Shown piece after piece: positions 44,580-52,464 of a DNA stretch of 64,000 nt; the stretch's first letter is position 1, and every line of letters starts with the position of its first letter. The notes below the pieces were generated by a model. That model had not been told where the DNA came from, did no database searches, and saw only the letters and a program-made list of their open reading frames with translations. The stretch comes from Glutamicibacter mishrai (lineage in GTDB: Bacteria; Actinomycetota; Actinomycetes; Actinomycetales; Micrococcaceae). The translations under genes and the position numbers were made by a program. The stretch spans positions 2,170,001-2,234,000 of the forward strand of contig NZ_CP032549.1 of the NCBI RefSeq assembly GCF_012221945.1. Reading direction: 5' to 3'.

Positions 44580-45677
44580 CTACGCTGCCACGGTCCGTTC
44601 TACTTCTTCAATTTTTGCGTTTTCGTTGGCCAGGCGAGTGTTATGGGCGCTCCATGCGTGAGTCGCGCACATCAGCGCCATACCGGGGATTAGCCACAGG
44701 ATCAGTCGCAGAATATCCATGCCGATTCCCTGTTCAGGGAAGTACACCAAAGTTTGTACCGCGTGCAACCATCCGGCACCATTCCAGAAGGTATTCAGTG
44801 CTCCGAAGAATCCAGGCTGCATGGCTGGCTGGAAAATGCCGCCGGAGCTAGTGAAGTTCAGCGCCACAAAGCACATGGTCAAAATCGGAGTGGTCCAATG
44901 GCGCAGCAATGGGTGTAGGCCCATGCCCAGCATGATGATTGAGACTGCGTACACCCACGAGATCAGCCAAATGTTGGCGAAATGGTTTTCGATTACCTGG
45001 TAAATCGGACCAGCGACGACCACCGCAATGGTTGCAATTACCGCTGCTGCAACAGCTGCCATGGCAAAGCGAACGGGCAGCCTAACCTTTCCCATGAAGC
45101 CGGCCAGTGGGACCGCGCTGGCATAACCACCGATGCTCAAGGCGACCAGTAAGAAGAACAGACCCTGCCCGCTGGTGTCATTGTCACCCGTTGGAACCAC
45201 GTCGTTGACTTGGAACGGCTGACCCTGTTTAAAGGCAACGTTCATGAAAACTTTTTGGGCTACGTTGTCTGAGGTCTCCGACGCTGCACTTGAAACGTAG
45301 AGGGTGGCTGAATCTTTGGTGGATTCGTAGGCTGCCACGATTTCGCGATTCTCTACCAATGCCTTGGCGGATTCCTCGTTGTCGACAGTGCGCACGTTCA
45401 GTGCCCCGTCCGATTCATCCTGCAGTGTCTGGGCAAAGACCTTGGTAGCCGCTGAGTCTCCAACTACTGCCACCTGCACGTTGTGCGGTGTTGGCTGATG
45501 GAAAGCGCCGAGGTAGAACAAGCCCATGATCGCGCACAAAAAGAACGGGATCAGCATAGTTCGCGCCAGCTTGCCCCAACCCTTCGGAGCGGGCTTGGCC
45601 GCAGCAGTTTTTTGCGGTGCGGAATTGGAATGTTTGGCGGCTGGGGTGCTAGGTGCGGTGGTATCGGTGGCAGTCAT
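44580..45677 (-). CDS. ABC-2/YhgE-like membrane protein
   Basis: A 365-residue protein with an Ala/Pro-rich cytoplasmic tail, one helix (LIPFFLCAIMGLFYLGAF), an extracytoplasmic domain of about 110 residues (NVQVAVVGDSAATKVFAQTLQD...) and about five C-terminal helices. That layout is shared by YhgE/Pip-type and ABC-2 membrane proteins; the C-terminal half includes LNFTSSGGIFQPAMQPGFFGALN. No ATPase gene is adjacent. A MarR gene is divergent and a 17-bp palindrome lies between, so the gene is probably induced by a MarR ligand. An export or stress role is inferred. Confidence 0.75.
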   Translation of the reverse strand: MTATDTTAPSTPAAKHSNSAPQKTAAAKPAPKGWGKLARTMLIPFFLCAIMGLFYLGAFHQPTPHNVQVAVVGDSAATKVFAQTLQDESDGALNVRTVDNEESAKALVENREIVAAYESTKDSATLYVSSAASETSDNVAQKVFMNVAFKQGQPFQVNDVVPTGDNDTSGQGLFFLLVALSIGGYASAVPLAGFMGKVRLPVRFAMAAVAAAVIATIAVVVAGPIYQVIENHFANIWLISWVYAVSIIMLGMGLHPLLRHWTTPILTMCFVALNFTSSGGIFQPAMQPGFFGALNTFWNGAGWLHAVQTLVYFPEQGIGMDILRLILWLIPGMALMCATHAWSAHNTRLANENAKIEEVERTVAA

Positions 45678-45699
45678 GATGTTTTAAGAATACCGCTTG

Positions 45700-45716
45700 T
45701 GTTGCATAATGCAACA
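45700..45716. promoter_or_regulatory. MarR operator candidate
   Basis: Perfect 17-bp palindrome TGTTGCAT-A-ATGCAACA in the 79-bp region between the MarR gene and the divergent membrane protein gene. Its length suits MarR dimers. Confidence 0.65.
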
Positions 45717-45756
45717 AATTGTCTTGAGTTGTGGGCCACGTACTAGACTCGGTGCT

Positions 45757-46191
45757 ATGAGCGGGGAACGACGAGAGATAGATATCGAATCGGTCTATCA
45801 CCACATGCAAATGATCACGCGACGCGCCAACTCGCGCGCACGACAATTGGCTGAGCCTCTGAGTATGGTGGAGCATTCACTGCTGCGATTCATCGCCGAT
45901 ACCCCCGGCACACGCGCTACCGACATCGCCGAAGCCTTCGCGTTGAACCGCTCAACTGTCTCTCGGCAAGTGGGGACGTTGCTGGACTTGGGCTATGCGG
46001 TCTACGACGATTCCGAAGCGGGACGAGGGCGCGTTCTAGAACTAACCAAACTTGGTCAGGAACGCCTTGATGCATCGGCTGCTGTACACCGCGCTGCGGT
46101 GACCGAACGCTTGGAAGGCTGGAGCGAAGAGCAAATTAGCGACTTCGTTTTGGCACTGAAACGCTACAACGAGGCCGACAACGATCTGTAA
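45757..46191 (+). CDS. MarR-family transcriptional regulator
   Basis: A 144-residue MarR. The winged helix is RATDIAEAFALNRSTVSRQVGTLLDLGYAVYDDSEAGRGRVLELTKLGQERL, with the D-x-R-x-R/K wing in DSEAGRGR. ATG 45757 follows TAGACT by 7 bases, so the transcript may be leaderless; the upstream TTG/ATG codons from 45697 overlap the operator. It probably represses the divergent membrane protein gene. Confidence 0.85.
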   Translation: MSGERREIDIESVYHHMQMITRRANSRARQLAEPLSMVEHSLLRFIADTPGTRATDIAEAFALNRSTVSRQVGTLLDLGYAVYDDSEAGRGRVLELTKLGQERLDASAAVHRAAVTERLEGWSEEQISDFVLALKRYNEADNDL

Positions 46192-46287
46192 CTAATAGCT
46201 CGAACAAAAGGAATTGCGTCATCCATAACACGTAGCAGGAGATCGCGGATTAGTTCGGGGTACAGAAATAGCAATTATTCATCAGCG

Positions 46288-46317
46288 TTGACTTGCTGAA
46301 TTCGAAGGCGTTAATCT
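46288..46317 (+). promoter_or_regulatory. Promoter candidate of the small secreted protein
   Basis: TTGACT at 46288-46293, 18 bases, TAATCT at 46312-46317. This gives a start site about 30 bases before the likely TTG start codon. Confidence 0.35.
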
Positions 46318-46351
46318 GGTTGTGCGTATTTTCGATGTGAGGAGCAGGATC

Positions 46352-46609
46352 TTGAAGACTAAGTCACGGATTGTTTCTGTACTTGCTACGGTGGGGCTAA
46401 GTGCAGGGATTTTACTATCAGCGTCCCCGGCACAGGCATACGACCACTACTGGGTGAGCAGTTTTGATACCAAAGCGCAATGCCAGGCGACTACGCTAAC
46501 CAGAATTGCGGGACTGAGCGTGCAAAAGAAAAAGATCGTGAGCTCGACAATCTGCAAGTATTACAAAGGCGAGTACAAGCCGTACTTTTCAATGATTCGG
46601 TACCGCTAG
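46352..46609 (+). CDS. Small secreted protein of unknown function
   Basis: About 85 residues before processing. The signal peptide is KTKSRIVSVLATVGLSAG with a core ending in SASPAQA, cleaved before YDHYWVSS. The mature part of about 57 residues has two Cys (about 20 residues from the mature start and near the end), perhaps a disulfide, and is rich in Lys and Tyr. A GTG at 46322 is also in frame, but TTG 46352 has AGGAG at good distance and begins a normal signal peptide. No family recognised. Confidence 0.65.
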   Translation: MKTKSRIVSVLATVGLSAGILLSASPAQAYDHYWVSSFDTKAQCQATTLTRIAGLSVQKKKIVSSTICKYYKGEYKPYFSMIRYR

Positions 46610-46672
46610 ATCGAGTTTTGCGACAAGTAGATTTGTAGGTTTATGGCGGGCGGAGCCAGCGGTGCCTTCATG

Positions 46673-46691
46673 ATGGATTGATTGAATCCAT
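46673..46691. terminator. Short hairpin between convergent small genes
   Basis: ATGGATT / AATCCAT with a five-base loop, between the small secreted protein gene and the DUF1653 gene. No T-run; weak evidence. Confidence 0.3.
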
Positions 46692-46700
46692 GTCCGAAAC

Positions 46701-46910
46701 CTAAGCCACCTTCGCGAACCGCGGCCCGCTATAACCACCGCGCTCGACGTGCTCGGTAAACATCTCCAGCGGTCGGGCCCAGAAGCTGTAGTCATCATAG
46801 AGCTTGCGGTAGAAGACCAAGGGCTCTTCGGTTTCGCTGTGTTTGCCCACGGCCAGCACTTCATAACGCTGCCCTTTGAAGTGTTGGTAGATTCCGGGTT
46901 CGACGCTCAT
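46701..46910 (-). CDS. DUF1653-family protein
   Basis: A 69-residue single-domain protein with the DUF1653 pattern PGIYQHFKGQRYEVLAVGKHSETEEPLVFYRKLYDDYSFWARPLEMF. The function is unknown. It lies 35 bases downstream of the MogA/MoaB-like gene on the same strand and could be the tail of that operon. Confidence 0.85.
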   Translation of the reverse strand: MSVEPGIYQHFKGQRYEVLAVGKHSETEEPLVFYRKLYDDYSFWARPLEMFTEHVERGGYSGPRFAKVA

Positions 46911-46945
46911 GCTTCAGACTTCCTGATCAAAGTAATTCGTGTGGT

Positions 46946-47437
46946 TTAGCGTGGTCCGTGGCCGGAGCCACCGCTTCGCTGCGTAAGTAGATGCTCCAAA
47001 ACAGTATCCAATACGGCCAGCCCGTCCTTAACCCCGCCGGTTGAACCGGGCAGGGTGATCACAAAAGTCTCACCGGCAAAGCCAGCCACCCCGCGGGTGA
47101 TGATCGACAGTGCAGTGGACGCCTCGCCACGACGGCGAATGGCCTCGATGATTCCAGGAAGCTGCACATCCAAGAGTGGCTCCACCATTTCGGGGGACTG
47201 GTCATCAGGAGAGACCCCGGTGCCACCGGTCACGATCACCACCGAGGCGCCGGAGGTGAGTTCTTCTTGAACGGCGTCACGTACCGGCTGTCCATCGGCC
47301 ACGACCGCAGGCTCAACTACCTGGAACTCGCGCTCACGCAACCACCGGCTGATCAGTGGGCCAGTTTTATCTTCAGCAGTTCCGGCGGCAGCGCTGGTCG
47401 AAGCGACCACTACGCCGGCTGTCCGATTAGTCTTCAC
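46946..47437 (-). CDS. mogA: Molybdopterin adenylyltransferase/MoaB-like protein
   Basis: A MogA/MoaB-fold protein of about 160 residues that adenylylates molybdopterin before metal insertion, or is its MoaB paralogue. The signature ASVVIVTGGTGVSPDDQSPEMVEPLLD and the C-terminal FVITLPGSTGGVKDGLAVL are clear. GTG 47452 or 47437 is the start; both overlap the end of moaC, so the genes are coupled. Part of the moaD-moeA-moaC-mogA operon. Confidence 0.87.
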   Translation of the reverse strand: MKTNRTAGVVVASTSAAAGTAEDKTGPLISRWLREREFQVVEPAVVADGQPVRDAVQEELTSGASVVIVTGGTGVSPDDQSPEMVEPLLDVQLPGIIEAIRRRGEASTALSIITRGVAGFAGETFVITLPGSTGGVKDGLAVLDTVLEHLLTQRSGGSGHGPR

Positions 47438-47903
47438 GAACCCAGTCGCCACTCTTGCCGCCAGACTTCGCCAAAACCTTTACCGAGCGCACCTCGGCGT
47501 GCTTGTCCACGGCTTTGACCATGTCATACAGGGTCAACGCAGCTACGCTGGCTGCGGTCAACGCCTCCATCTCCACCCCGGTGACACCCTTAGTCGTCAC
47601 CTGTGCGATGACCCGTACTGCAGAATCTTGTGCCTCGAAGTCGATGGAGACTTTTGAGATCGGCAACGGGTGGCACAACGGAACCAGTTCCCAGGTGCGC
47701 TTGGCTGCCATGATGCCGGCAACTCGGGCGGTGCCCAGCGCTTCACCCTTGGGCAAGTTGCCGGTCATCAGCATCGGAACCACATCTTCGCGGGTGGCAA
47801 AGATGGCTTCGGCGGTAGCAACACGCTTGGTTACTGCCTTATCGCTGACATCGACCATATGGGCGCTGCCATCTTCACGCAGGTGAGTAAGTTTTTCAGA
47901 CAT
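47427..47903 (-). CDS. moaC: Cyclic pyranopterin monophosphate synthase accessory protein
   Basis: A 158-residue MoaC, which with MoaA converts GTP to cyclic pyranopterin monophosphate. Landmarks are MVDVSDKAVTKRVATAEA, IMAAKRTWELVPLCHPLPISKVSIDF and TGVEMEALTAASVAALTLYDMVKAVDK. It overlaps moeA by 8 bases and mogA by 11 or more. Its partner moaA is 9 kb away. Confidence 0.95.
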   Translation of the reverse strand: MSEKLTHLREDGSAHMVDVSDKAVTKRVATAEAIFATREDVVPMLMTGNLPKGEALGTARVAGIMAAKRTWELVPLCHPLPISKVSIDFEAQDSAVRVIAQVTTKGVTGVEMEALTAASVAALTLYDMVKAVDKHAEVRSVKVLAKSGGKSGDWVRED

Positions 47904-49128
47904 TCATGCTCCAAGTTTCAATTTGCGTACCGGCGCTCAGTTCACTGAGGCCCACCGGGATATGTACCAGCGCATCGGCGCAGGCCAGGTCATGAACCAA
48001 GTGGGATCCGGGATCCAGGATTTCCACTTGTCCCTCACGGATCACCGCCCGGCGAACCTGATGCTTGTGCTTAGGCGAGGTGATATCGGCTGCCAGCGGA
48101 TAGTGCTGGGCGACGGGCTCTGGCAGGGCGTTGAGCTTGCGCAGCAGCGGCGCCAGGAATAGTTCGGCAGAGAGCAGCGCACTGACCGGGTTACCCGGGA
48201 AGCAGAGCACCGCGGCGTGGGGCAGCTTGGCAAAACCTTGGGGGCCGCCAGGCTGGAGAGCCACATGGTGGAAGGAACCGCCTACGGGGGCGAGCGCTTG
48301 GCGGACTACCTCGTAGGCTCCGGCGCTGATACCGCCCACGGTCAGAATCAGATCAACCTGCTCCTGCAACGCATCAATAGCCAGGGCGAAGCGCTGAGGA
48401 TCATCGGGTAGTTGCAGGGTCCGCACCTGCACCTGATAACGGCGCAACCACGCAGAAAGCATGGGGGAGTTCGAATCCGGGATCTGGCCTTGGGAGAGCC
48501 CGCCATCGCTGAGCTCATCGCCGGTAGTGCATACCGCGACCTTCAGTGCGCGGCGTACTGGAACATCCCGCACTCCGCTGGAAATCAATGCAGCGATCAT
48601 GGTTGGGGTCAGTCTGGTTCCGGCCTTGGCCACCAATGCTCCGGCTTCAAGATCAACGCCGGCAAGACGGATAAAGCGACCAGGTTCGCTGGGCGCGGTG
48701 AATTGCGCGTGCCCGGTCGGGGTGCCTTGGTGCGCTCGGACTAATTCCGGGAAGCGGCCCGCTACAGACTCTTCTACCGGGATCACAGTATCGGCACCAT
48801 CTGGGATCATCGCACCGGTCATCACCGGGCTGACAGTACCGGCAGCTAGGGTGATCTGCGGATCGCCAGCAGCGGCAGTGACCCCGAGGGGTAATGCGAC
48901 AGGGGATCCAGGCGCCGCGTGAGTCAGGTCCGAGCTGCGCGCCGCATAACCATCCATCTGCGAATTGGTGAAGGCAGGGATTGGCAACCGGGCATACACA
49001 TCTTCGCTGAGGACTCGATCGCAGGCTTCAGGGCTGAGCACCGAAAGCACGTCAGTATCTAGCGAAGCGAAGACAGGAGCTAGCAGCGCCTCAAGTTCGG
49101 CGCGATGGTTTTCCAGGGTGCAGGTCAT
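47896..49128 (-). CDS. moeA: Molybdopterin molybdenumtransferase, copy 1
   Basis: A 410-residue MoeA that inserts molybdate into adenylylated molybdopterin. Typical regions are RLPIPAFTNSQMDGYAARSSDL, VMTGAMIPDGADTVIPVEE, GDELSDGGLSQGQIPDSNSPMLSAWL and LCFPGNPVSALLSAELF. It starts 3 bases after moaD and overlaps moaC. A second copy lies at 60.0 kb beside modABC. Confidence 0.94.
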   Translation of the reverse strand: MTCTLENHRAELEALLAPVFASLDTDVLSVLSPEACDRVLSEDVYARLPIPAFTNSQMDGYAARSSDLTHAAPGSPVALPLGVTAAAGDPQITLAAGTVSPVMTGAMIPDGADTVIPVEESVAGRFPELVRAHQGTPTGHAQFTAPSEPGRFIRLAGVDLEAGALVAKAGTRLTPTMIAALISSGVRDVPVRRALKVAVCTTGDELSDGGLSQGQIPDSNSPMLSAWLRRYQVQVRTLQLPDDPQRFALAIDALQEQVDLILTVGGISAGAYEVVRQALAPVGGSFHHVALQPGGPQGFAKLPHAAVLCFPGNPVSALLSAELFLAPLLRKLNALPEPVAQHYPLAADITSPKHKHQVRRAVIREGQVEILDPGSHLVHDLACADALVHIPVGLSELSAGTQIETWSMNV

Positions 49129-49131
49129 CGG

Positions 49132-49383
49132 TTATCCGCCAGCAAATGGCGGCAGCACGTCCACCGTAAGATCTTCGGCTGAGGCCAGCTCGCCGGCATC
49201 GCGGCGCACCACGCCGTTGATCAGGAAACTGCCGGCACGCAAAACCTGTGCCATTTCCGGCCCGTAGGAATCGATCAGTTCACTACGCAGGGCCGCAAGC
49301 GTTGGCGGGCGTTCCCAGCTCTCTTGCTCGCAGCCCGCTGCCGCCGCCGCAGCGGCGAAGTAGCGTATCGTAATCTTCGACAT
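49132..49383 (-). CDS. moaD: Molybdopterin synthase small subunit
   Basis: An 83-residue ubiquitin-like sulfur carrier. It begins ITIRYFAAAAAAAG and ends DVLPPFAGG, with the C-terminal Gly-Gly that is thiocarboxylated. MoaE, the large subunit, is in the divergent operon. It is the first gene of the leftward moa operon; its ATG is 37 bases from that of the divergent moeB. Confidence 0.92.
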   Translation of the reverse strand: MSKITIRYFAAAAAAAGCEQESWERPPTLAALRSELIDSYGPEMAQVLRAGSFLINGVVRRDAGELASAEDLTVDVLPPFAGG

Positions 49384-49393
49384 GACTTCATGC

Positions 49394-49411
49394 TATCGCG
49401 CCACAGCGATA
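49394..49411. promoter_or_regulatory. Inverted repeat in the 37-bp moaD/moeB divergent gap
   Basis: TATCGC / GCGATA with a 6-base gap, almost filling the space between the two starts. It overlaps the region where the moeB ribosome site AAGGAG begins. A shared operator is possible. Confidence 0.35.
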
Positions 49412-49420
49412 AGGAGCACG

Positions 49421-50602
49421 ATGAAAAGCGAACGCGACGTTCCCGCGCTTGTAGCCCCCGGGCCAGCACTCAGCGCCGATCAGGCTGCACGAGCCGCGCG
49501 CCAACTGAGCCTGCCAGGATTTGATGAGACCGCGCAGCGCAGGCTCGCCGCCGCCCGTGTACTGGTCGTTGGTGCCGGGGGACTGGGCAGCGCCAGCGTC
49601 CCTTATCTAGTGGGAGCCGGGGTAGGCACCATCGGCATCGTTGATGACGACGTAGTGGAGCTATCCAACCTGCACCGCCAGGTCACCCACACCACCGCGA
49701 ATATTGGTCTTGCCAAGACCACTTCCCTGGCCCAAGCCGCCACGGCGCTGGACCCCAATGTGCATATCATCGAGCACAACCTGCGCCTGGATTCATCCAA
49801 CGCGCTTCAGATCTTTGCGAATTATGACTTGGTCATCGACGGCAGTGACAACTTCCCGACCCGGTACCTCTCCAATGACGCAGCCCAGCTCACGGGCATA
49901 CCGCTGATCTGGGGATCCATCCTGCAACACCACGGACAAGTGTCCGTGGCCTGGCATGAGCATGGGCCTGGCTACCGCGATCTCTTCCCTGTACCACCGG
50001 CCCCGGGAACCGTGCCCGACTGCGCCGCCGGGGGAGTACTGCCTGGACTATGCGGAACCATCGGCTCGCTGTTGGCCACAGAAGCCCTGAAGCTCATCGC
50101 TGGAATCGGCACCCCGCTGGTGGGCAAGGTGCTGATCTACGATGCACTGGCCGCCAGCACCCGGACCCTCGAATTCGCCCGGGACCCGGAAGGCGCCGAG
50201 GTCACGGAGCTGATCGACTACGTGCTCTTCTGCTCCGGAGCACTGCCCGAAGCCCAAGGCATCGACGCGACGGCGCTCGCCGAATTGCTGGCCGGAACCG
50301 ACGCTCCAGTCTTGCTGGACGTGCGCAATGATGATGAACGCGCGCAGCAGCACATTGCCGGTTCCTTGCATCTACCGCTGCCAGATCTGGAAGCGGCCAT
50401 CGAATCCGGCGCAGATGTGGACCAGATTCCCCAACAAGTGACGGTCTACTGTGCTCGTGGTCCGCGTTCGCAACGCGCAGCATCCTTGCTTGCCTCTCGG
50501 GGCATCACAACCAATTATCTTGAAGGCGGGCTTCCCGCGCTGGCCGAGGTGGCCCCGCAGCTGCTGGCTGAACCCGCACACACCGAAGGAGCCCGCTCAT
50601 GA
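49421..50602 (+). CDS. moeB: Molybdopterin-synthase adenylyltransferase with rhodanese domain (MoeZ type)
   Basis: A 393-residue ThiF/MoeB-fold enzyme that adenylylates the MoaD C-terminus, fused to a C-terminal rhodanese domain for sulfur transfer. The ATP site is VLVVGAGGLGSASVPYLVGAGVGTIGIVDDDVVELSNLHRQ. The zinc cysteines of E. coli MoeB are absent (GYRDLFP in place of CYRCLFP, RDPEGAEVTEL in place of the second pair), as in mycobacterial MoeZ. The rhodanese Cys is in VTVYCARGPRSQRA. ATG 49421 has AAGGAG upstream; an earlier ATG at 49382 would overlap moaD. Confidence 0.92.
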   Translation: MKSERDVPALVAPGPALSADQAARAARQLSLPGFDETAQRRLAAARVLVVGAGGLGSASVPYLVGAGVGTIGIVDDDVVELSNLHRQVTHTTANIGLAKTTSLAQAATALDPNVHIIEHNLRLDSSNALQIFANYDLVIDGSDNFPTRYLSNDAAQLTGIPLIWGSILQHHGQVSVAWHEHGPGYRDLFPVPPAPGTVPDCAAGGVLPGLCGTIGSLLATEALKLIAGIGTPLVGKVLIYDALAASTRTLEFARDPEGAEVTELIDYVLFCSGALPEAQGIDATALAELLAGTDAPVLLDVRNDDERAQQHIAGSLHLPLPDLEAAIESGADVDQIPQQVTVYCARGPRSQRAASLLASRGITTNYLEGGLPALAEVAPQLLAEPAHTEGARS

Positions 50603-51006
50603 GCTACGCGCTGATCACCGAAGAACCCATCGACGAGGCCGCGGTCCGCGATGCCGTGCAGTCCGATACCGCCGGCGCCGTGGTGCTCTTCCACGGAATC
50701 ATCCGCAACCACGACGGTGGCCAGTCGGTGAACTCCTTGGACTACTCACACCATCCGCAAGCACAGGATTTCCTTGAGAAGATCATCGCTGAGGAAGAAG
50801 AACGCACGGGCCTGAAGCTTTCCGCCGTGCATCGCGTGGGTCCGCTGAAGATCGGCGATGCTGCTTTGGTGGCCGCCTCGGCCGCCGCACACCGCAAGGA
50901 AGCTTTCGACGCGATCGAAAACCTCGTCGAGCGGATCAAGGCTGAGGTTCCCATCTGGAAGAAGCAGCACTTCACTTCTGGCAGCTCCGAATGGGTCGGA
51001 CTGTAG
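50599..51006 (+). CDS. moaE: Molybdopterin synthase catalytic subunit
   Basis: A 135-residue MoaE. Landmarks are AGAVVLFHGIIRNHDGGQSVNSLDYSHHPQA, HRVGPLKIGDAALVAASAAAHRKEAFDAIENLVERIKAEVPIWKKQHF. The catalytic Lys is in the PIWKKQ segment. It overlaps moeB by 4 bases (ATGA). Unrelated genes follow after 19 bases. Confidence 0.94.
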   Translation: MSYALITEEPIDEAAVRDAVQSDTAGAVVLFHGIIRNHDGGQSVNSLDYSHHPQAQDFLEKIIAEEEERTGLKLSAVHRVGPLKIGDAALVAASAAAHRKEAFDAIENLVERIKAEVPIWKKQHFTSGSSEWVGL

Positions 51007-51025
51007 ACCAAATACTGTCTAGCTC

Positions 51026-51436
51026 ATGCCACGAATTGAAAACGCGAATAGGTCTGACTACAGGGAAGTGGTGCCGGGAGAAGTTCCGCGCGACGAGTTC
51101 TTGCTGTCCAGGCTTCGCCAGCAATGTCTTCCGCTTCCGGACGTAGAGACCTCGACCGTGTCGATGCAAAGTGCGCTGGGATACAAGGTACAGAAGTATC
51201 TTTCTGGATCAGAACTACGCAATCTGACGCTTGATTACTTACTTTCGCATTATGCTGTTGAGGTCGACAGGGACGAATTCAACTCAGCGATTTCGAGTGT
51301 CACCAGTGCAGTTCTCACTCTCCGCGATGCGCCGGCAACTGAACAAACAGTGGACGAAGTGCTGCTGGCAATCCATGCCTATTTTTGGTTAGAAAATATA
51401 ACCGCTGAAGCACTGCTGGAAGGTTTTGAATGCTAA
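51026..51436 (+). CDS. Hypothetical protein, first gene of a three-gene unit
   Basis: A 136-residue soluble protein with no motif I recognise; the middle (VDRDEFNSAISSVTSAVLTLRDAPATEQTVDEVLLAIHAYFWLENITAEALLEGFEC) is probably helical. It overlaps the next gene by 7 bases, which overlaps the third by 4, so all three form one unit after moaE. Confidence 0.6.
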   Translation: MPRIENANRSDYREVVPGEVPRDEFLLSRLRQQCLPLPDVETSTVSMQSALGYKVQKYLSGSELRNLTLDYLLSHYAVEVDRDEFNSAISSVTSAVLTLRDAPATEQTVDEVLLAIHAYFWLENITAEALLEGFEC

Positions 51437-51744
51437 TTCCGATTCGCAATGTTTTCGGAACTCTCACAGCGTTGGTTCTGTTGGTGCTGAATTTTTGCTT
51501 CGTCATCTTCTACAAGTTGTGGCAAGGCATTGACAGTGAAACGATTAATGGCATGGAAACCAGTGCGCTGGTGGATCCCTCACTATTGCTCCCACACTCA
51601 AACCTCATGTGGTTGGTGGCGCATGGGACACTGATTTCTATCATCGCCTTGGATGTTTTGGCGATCGTGTTTGCTGCTAAGGCGATACCCTCCCGCCGCC
51701 ATGTCGAGGCCGCTCGCGCGAAGTCCGGTAGTCTTTCGGCATGA
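51430..51744 (+). CDS. Small two-helix membrane protein
   Basis: A 104-residue protein with two hydrophobic segments (ALVLLVLNFCFVIFYKLW and LISIIALDVLAIVFAAKAIP), a loop of about 35 residues and a basic C-terminal tail (SRRHVEAARAKSG). No family recognised. It overlaps both neighbours by a few bases and is translationally coupled to them. Confidence 0.65.
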   Translation: MLIPIRNVFGTLTALVLLVLNFCFVIFYKLWQGIDSETINGMETSALVDPSLLLPHSNLMWLVAHGTLISIIALDVLAIVFAAKAIPSRRHVEAARAKSGSLSA

Positions 51745-52448
51745 CGCTTCAATCTGACACCATCGCGATTATCCGGCAATCCTGGGCATCGATCCTGGGC
51801 GTATCGGCAGAAGCCTTGGCGCGGGGAGAGGGACGCATTTATCGCGAAAAGAACGACAGCGCCGTGCTCATGTTCGTTTCTCTGTTCGGAACCGGGATCT
51901 TGTTGGGCCCATCTTGGGCGATTGAGGCTGGCCGAAACCTTCCTGATACGGACCTGGTCAGTCACGCCAAACTGTTGGAGCTCAGTACTCCCTATGGCGG
52001 GCGGCCTCTCGGGGAAGCGAAACTGTACTACAGCGATTCAGCGCCAACACTGACAACGCCGAAAGCAAAGGTCAGCCGTGCGCGAGCGCATGCCGTTGCG
52101 CTCGAAGCAGCCTGCCCACCCGAAGACACCGCAGAAGTCGGCCTGAGCGCGATGGAAAATACCTTTACCTTGCTCAGCGATTCTGAGAAGGAACCGGTGC
52201 CTTTGGCTGGTGCTGGCTACGATGTGTGGGAAGAAGCCGTGGCCCATCTCGGAGCGCTCGTGTCACCCGCCAGTCGCCGGACCGGACTCGGATCCCAAGC
52301 CGTCGCAATTGCCCAAAAGCATGCACTAGACGCCGGTTTGATTTCTCAATGGCGTGTGCACGTCGACAACATCGCGTCCATCAGAACCGCGCTGCGCGCT
52401 GGGTTTGAGTATGCAGGAACCCAAACCACTGTAATTCTCAAGAATTAG
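51741..52448 (+). CDS. GNAT-fold N-acetyltransferase-like protein
   Basis: A 235-residue protein. The C-terminal part has a GNAT core: LGALVSPASRRTGLGSQAVAIAQKHALDAG (RRTGLG as acetyl-CoA loop) and NIASIRTALRAGFEYAGTQ. The N-terminal 130 residues (SWASILGVSAEALARGEGRIYREKNDSAVLMFVSLFGTGILLGPSWAI) do not show a second acetyl-CoA loop; such bipartite GNATs are known in actinobacteria. Substrate unknown. It is coupled to the small membrane protein gene and convergent with the amidohydrolase. Confidence 0.75.
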   Translation: MTLQSDTIAIIRQSWASILGVSAEALARGEGRIYREKNDSAVLMFVSLFGTGILLGPSWAIEAGRNLPDTDLVSHAKLLELSTPYGGRPLGEAKLYYSDSAPTLTTPKAKVSRARAHAVALEAACPPEDTAEVGLSAMENTFTLLSDSEKEPVPLAGAGYDVWEEAVAHLGALVSPASRRTGLGSQAVAIAQKHALDAGLISQWRVHVDNIASIRTALRAGFEYAGTQTTVILKN

Positions 52449-52464
52449 CGCGCAGCGCACATAG

